A stretch of DNA of 64,000 bases, taken from NCBI GenBank assembly GCA_050297015.1, contig JBNKRZ010000023.1:68504-132503 (forward strand), in the 5' to 3' direction. The notes beneath the pieces were generated by a model. It searched no databases. It saw only the letters and a program-made list of their open reading frames with translations, and was not told where the DNA came from. The number at the start of each line of letters is the position of its first letter. Within the stretch, counting starts at the first letter, position 1. This stretch comes from JACKJA01 sp050297015 (lineage in GTDB: Bacteria; Pseudomonadota; Alphaproteobacteria; Micavibrionales; Micavibrionaceae). Position numbers and translations under genes: made by a program. Positions 61,684 through 64,000 of this stretch are shown here, in pieces.

Positions 61684-61884
61684 ATGGGAAAGATTGCTTT
61701 AATCGTATGGGTCGTACTGGCCCCAACCTTAATGGGCACGTTCGTTTTGGCGCTTTTGCTTACGCCTGCGCTTGCCGGCGATGAAATGAAATTGATACTA
61801 CCCGCCGCCGTTGCCGGAGCCGTTGTTGCCATACCCTTTAGCTTTTTAGTTGCCAAAAAAGTTGCAAGCCTGACAAACAGCTAG
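61684..61884 (+). CDS. Small two-span membrane protein
   Basis: 66 residues with two hydrophobic segments (IALIVWVVLAPTLMGTFVLALLL and ILPAAVAGAVVAIPFSFLVA) joined by a short loop, cytoplasmic tail KKVASLTNS. AAGGAG lies eight bases before the ATG, so translation is well supported. Small proteins like this are frequent and widely conserved in alphaproteobacteria; I do not know a function. Confidence 0.8.
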   Translation: MGKIALIVWVVLAPTLMGTFVLALLLTPALAGDEMKLILPAAVAGAVVAIPFSFLVAKKVASLTNS

Positions 61885-61893
61885 AATAAAGGT

Positions 61894-62454
61894 CTAGGAA
61901 CGCCGCCGCCGCAAAAGAACATAGAGAGCGCCCTCACCACCATCTTGGGGGCGCGCGGGGGTCGTTTGCAATATAACATCCCGTAGCGGCGCCATGGTCA
62001 GCCATTCCGGCACCCGGCGTTTAAGGACGCCTTCACTGCCTGCGCTTCGCCCTTTTCCGGTAATCACCAAAACACAGCGATGACCACGCTCATAGCCATT
62101 TTGAAGAAAACGAACAAGCGTCTCATGCGCTTCATCCTGCTTCAAACCGTGCAAATCCAACCGGCCGTCTATTTTCATTTTTCCACGGCGCAAACGTTCA
62201 GCCGTCCGGCGGTCAAGCCCAACACGAAGCTCTTCATCACCCCGCCCTTTATCTTGCGGCGCTGGTTCAATTAATAATGAACAAGGAATAACATTTTTAG
62301 AAACAGTGCGCTTTCCCGAGTTCGGTGAAGAGAGAGGAGGAGGAGGCGCAGCCGCATGTGAACGAGACACAATATCCTTATCCCGTTTTATCGGCGTCAC
62401 AGTACGTATCACCGCCTGCCATAATTTTTCACTTTCTTTGTCTGAATCGTCCAA
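61894..62454 (-). CDS. Smr-domain protein
   Basis: 186 residues. The Smr domain of the MutS2 type occupies the C-terminal 85 residues, with the hallmark LDLHGLKQDEAH and ITGKGRSAGSEGVLKRRVPEWL. Smr domains are nicking or RNA-cleaving nucleases in other proteins. The N-terminal half is charged and Pro-rich (SHAAAPPPPLSSPNS) and likely disordered. The start is TTG 62454, the first usable one after an in-frame stop, with GGA six bases before it. Convergent with the small membrane protein gene, divergent from the next one. Confidence 0.88.
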   Translation of the reverse strand: MDDSDKESEKLWQAVIRTVTPIKRDKDIVSRSHAAAPPPPLSSPNSGKRTVSKNVIPCSLLIEPAPQDKGRGDEELRVGLDRRTAERLRRGKMKIDGRLDLHGLKQDEAHETLVRFLQNGYERGHRCVLVITGKGRSAGSEGVLKRRVPEWLTMAPLRDVILQTTPARPQDGGEGALYVLLRRRRS

Positions 62455-62538
62455 AATTGTTCCACATTCATTTCATTGCGGTAAGAAATAAGATATAATT
62501 ATAGAGTTGATTACTTCCCTAAAAAAGAGAAGAAGATA

Positions 62539-63282
62539 ATGAAAAAGCTATATATCAAACTATTTGCCTTGCTTATTTTCTGTATCTTGGGAACGTTCGC
62601 CAATAAGCCTGCTATAGCACAACAGCAGCTTACAAATCCCCCCATCGAACATGAAGAACCGCATTACTCTTATTCATCCGCCGAAGTTATAGGATTTTCT
62701 TATTTTAAGCTTATAAATATAAACCCTCCCATAGATGACTGGATAAAACTAAGTCCTGTTTATAGTCAAAAAAAACCGGCACCACGCGCGCAATATATTC
62801 TTGATGAACGGGAACGGCTGGAATTTGGCTACTACGGGTTTCAACCGAAAAAACATTTTATCCCGGTAACAGTATCCATCGATTACAAAATCATCCCACA
62901 AGAAGATGGAAGCGGGCAACTGGTTGCTTCTTTTCCCGATATGGTTAACGACGTGTTTCCTCTTTCTATCGGAAACACATGGATTGCCATAGCCCTCGAC
63001 GATATAGATATCAACTATTCCGCAACGATAGAACCCAAAGACATGGACAAATTAAAAGCGGCCGATGCTGTCCAAAATAATGGCATCTACAAGGCGCGCT
63101 TATTTTTGAAAGCCCTTGCAGCAGAAAAAAGCGAGCCCCTTTACGTCGGCGACATAAGAGCCTGGCTCATGTTGACCCATTTAGAGGGGATCATCATCGA
63201 AGACCCTGAACAGAATATTATCTGGGAAAACGGCCTTATTCCCGCCCCTGAAAGCCAAGAGGGGCAATATATTAGCTTCTAA
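62539..63282 (+). CDS. Hypothetical secreted protein
   Basis: 247 residues, signal peptide (KLFALLIFCILGTFANKPAIAQ). The mature part is beta-rich with no cysteines in the visible core (FPDMVNDVFPLSIGNTWIAIALDDIDINY). No family was recognised. AGAAG lies before the ATG. The downstream gene starts 29 bases later on the same strand, so the two may be a pair. Confidence 0.7.
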   Translation: MKKLYIKLFALLIFCILGTFANKPAIAQQQLTNPPIEHEEPHYSYSSAEVIGFSYFKLININPPIDDWIKLSPVYSQKKPAPRAQYILDERERLEFGYYGFQPKKHFIPVTVSIDYKIIPQEDGSGQLVASFPDMVNDVFPLSIGNTWIAIALDDIDINYSATIEPKDMDKLKAADAVQNNGIYKARLFLKALAAEKSEPLYVGDIRAWLMLTHLEGIIIEDPEQNIIWENGLIPAPESQEGQYISF

Positions 63283-63311
63283 AAATCAAAATAACCGGAG
63301 TCAGAAACGAC

Positions 63312-63863
63312 ATGTATTCTCATCTCGACTCTATATTTAAAACCCATATAAGGCAGACAGAAACAGCAGATGCGCGACTGCACATCCGTAAAGACGATCC
63401 CCGTGAAAAACAGCGTCACAAAAATCAAGACCGCGAAGAAGAGGACGAAGACACGCTATGGGAAGACCGCACAACCGTTTCAACAATTGCTCTTAAGGTC
63501 TTTTTGGAAAACATCCTCCCGGAAGAAAATCACAAACAACCCGATAAACCAGACAACAGAGAGAAAAAACAAAACCGGGAACAAAGAGAACAAATTTCAC
63601 CACAAAGAACACACGCTATTCACGCTTATCAACACTCAGCAAAGACAAGGGCCAATAGCCAAGAAGACATATCTCAAACAGCATCTCATAATCCTCGCCC
63701 CCCTTTATCAAAAACAGAAATCACCGCTATTCACAAGCTCATCACCGATCTAAACACCCTGATTGCCGGACAAGTAACAGAGCTTACTCTGCGCCCGGCA
63801 GGCAGCTTTTTACAAAGCCTGATCGATACGGTTGAAGCCTATAAAAAGGTTAAGAAGCCCTAG
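63312..63863 (+). CDS. Hypothetical charged protein
   Basis: 183 residues. The first 110 are very rich in Glu, Lys, Arg, Asp, Gln and Asn (DREEEDEDTLWEDRT, DKPDNREKKQNREQREQ) and likely disordered. The C-terminal 50 residues look like a compact helical unit (TEITAIHKLITDLNTLIAGQVTELTLRPAG). GGAG lies 11 bases before the ATG. No family recognised. It could be a partner of the secreted protein upstream, but it has no signal peptide. Confidence 0.6.
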   Translation: MYSHLDSIFKTHIRQTETADARLHIRKDDPREKQRHKNQDREEEDEDTLWEDRTTVSTIALKVFLENILPEENHKQPDKPDNREKKQNREQREQISPQRTHAIHAYQHSAKTRANSQEDISQTASHNPRPPLSKTEITAIHKLITDLNTLIAGQVTELTLRPAGSFLQSLIDTVEAYKKVKKP

Positions 63864-63893
63864 ATACTGTAGTCACATGTTATGCCTATTTCT

Positions 63894-63993
63894 GTTCGTT
63901 TTTCAGATAAAAGGATCAAGTTTTTGGTCCGCAGGACATGCCAAAGCATATTCAAGGAGCAAAAACGATGATAACTTTATCTGAAAAACGAAC
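63894..63993. repeat. 18-bp perfect inverted repeat around a start codon
   Basis: GTTCGTTTTTCAGATAAA (63894-63911) and its exact complement (63976-63993) flank a 64-base interval that contains AAGGAG and the ATG of the next gene. The right arm is codons 3-9 of that gene. Inside the interval is a small hairpin GTCC-GCA-GGAC. Confidence 0.8.
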
Positions 63994-64000
63994 CCGAAGG
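63968..64000 (+). CDS. Start of an unidentified gene, cut by the window edge
   Basis: ATG 63968 with AAGGAG nine bases before it. Only MITLSEKRTRR is visible, too short to assign. Its translation start lies within the inverted repeat described at 63894-63993. Confidence 0.55.
   Translation, partial: MITLSEKRTRR

Overview
The window looks like part of an alphaproteobacterial chromosome. The signs are the block mnmE-mnmG-rsmG-parA-parB, AddA followed by trxA, hslV/hslU, a membrane-anchored VPLPA-CTERM protein, a response regulator with a PDRRR-type tail, and four perfect TGTTTCACGTGAAACA parS sites. The genus cannot be fixed from sequence alone. The parABS block places the window in the origin-proximal region. 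No rRNA, tRNA, insertion sequence, phage gene or CRISPR array was recognised.

Layout. 1-3632: the 3' end of addA, trxA, and a leftward thrS-infC unit in which infC appears to start with AUU. 3819-15727: a small unknown gene, then a leftward type I secretion locus read as giant repeat adhesin (1991 aa), TolC-like channel, LapB-like ABC ATPase and HlyD-like adaptor. 15728-17170: 1.4 kb without genes but with dense hairpins, a 12-codon micro-ORF and a terminator. 17171-20118: a single-domain response regulator, a secreted unknown and a membrane-anchored zinc-finger protein. 20318-27206: a compact leftward histidine operon, yerC/trpR-like-hisG-hisD-hisCB-hisH-hisA-hisF-hisIE, with two fused genes. 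27340-34667: DUF6489-like gene, permease, mnmE, an opposing unknown, mnmG, rsmG, parA and parB. 34705-37846: dps, an unknown and an asnB-type amidotransferase. 38170-51009: extracellular polysaccharide genes (initiating sugar transferase, phosphomannomutase, mannose-1-phosphate guanylyltransferase with N-terminal cupin, PrsT-like TPR lipoprotein, VPLPA-CTERM protein, Wza-like export protein, beta-barrel protein, Wzc-like chain-length protein, BY-kinase-like ATPase). 51015-59533: GNAT enzyme, trypsin-like lipoprotein, hslV, SulP transporter, ABC exporter, a remnant of an hslV 3' end, an unknown and hslU. 59539-64000: unknowns, an M23 peptidase, a small membrane protein, an Smr protein and the first codons of a further gene under an 18-bp inverted repeat.

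Two surface programmes dominate the accessory part: secretion of a calcium-binding giant adhesin, and a GDP-mannose-linked polysaccharide with a sorted VPLPA-CTERM protein. The exosortase, the rest of the glycosyltransferases and any LapD/LapG-type release system are not in this window. The observations most worth a second look are the parS sites inside three coding genes, the HisC-HisB fusion, the reversed cupin/guanylyltransferase fusion, the hslV remnant that dates an insertion between hslV and hslU, the structured RNA-like region at 16.4-17.05 kb, and a 19-residue membrane microprotein gene.
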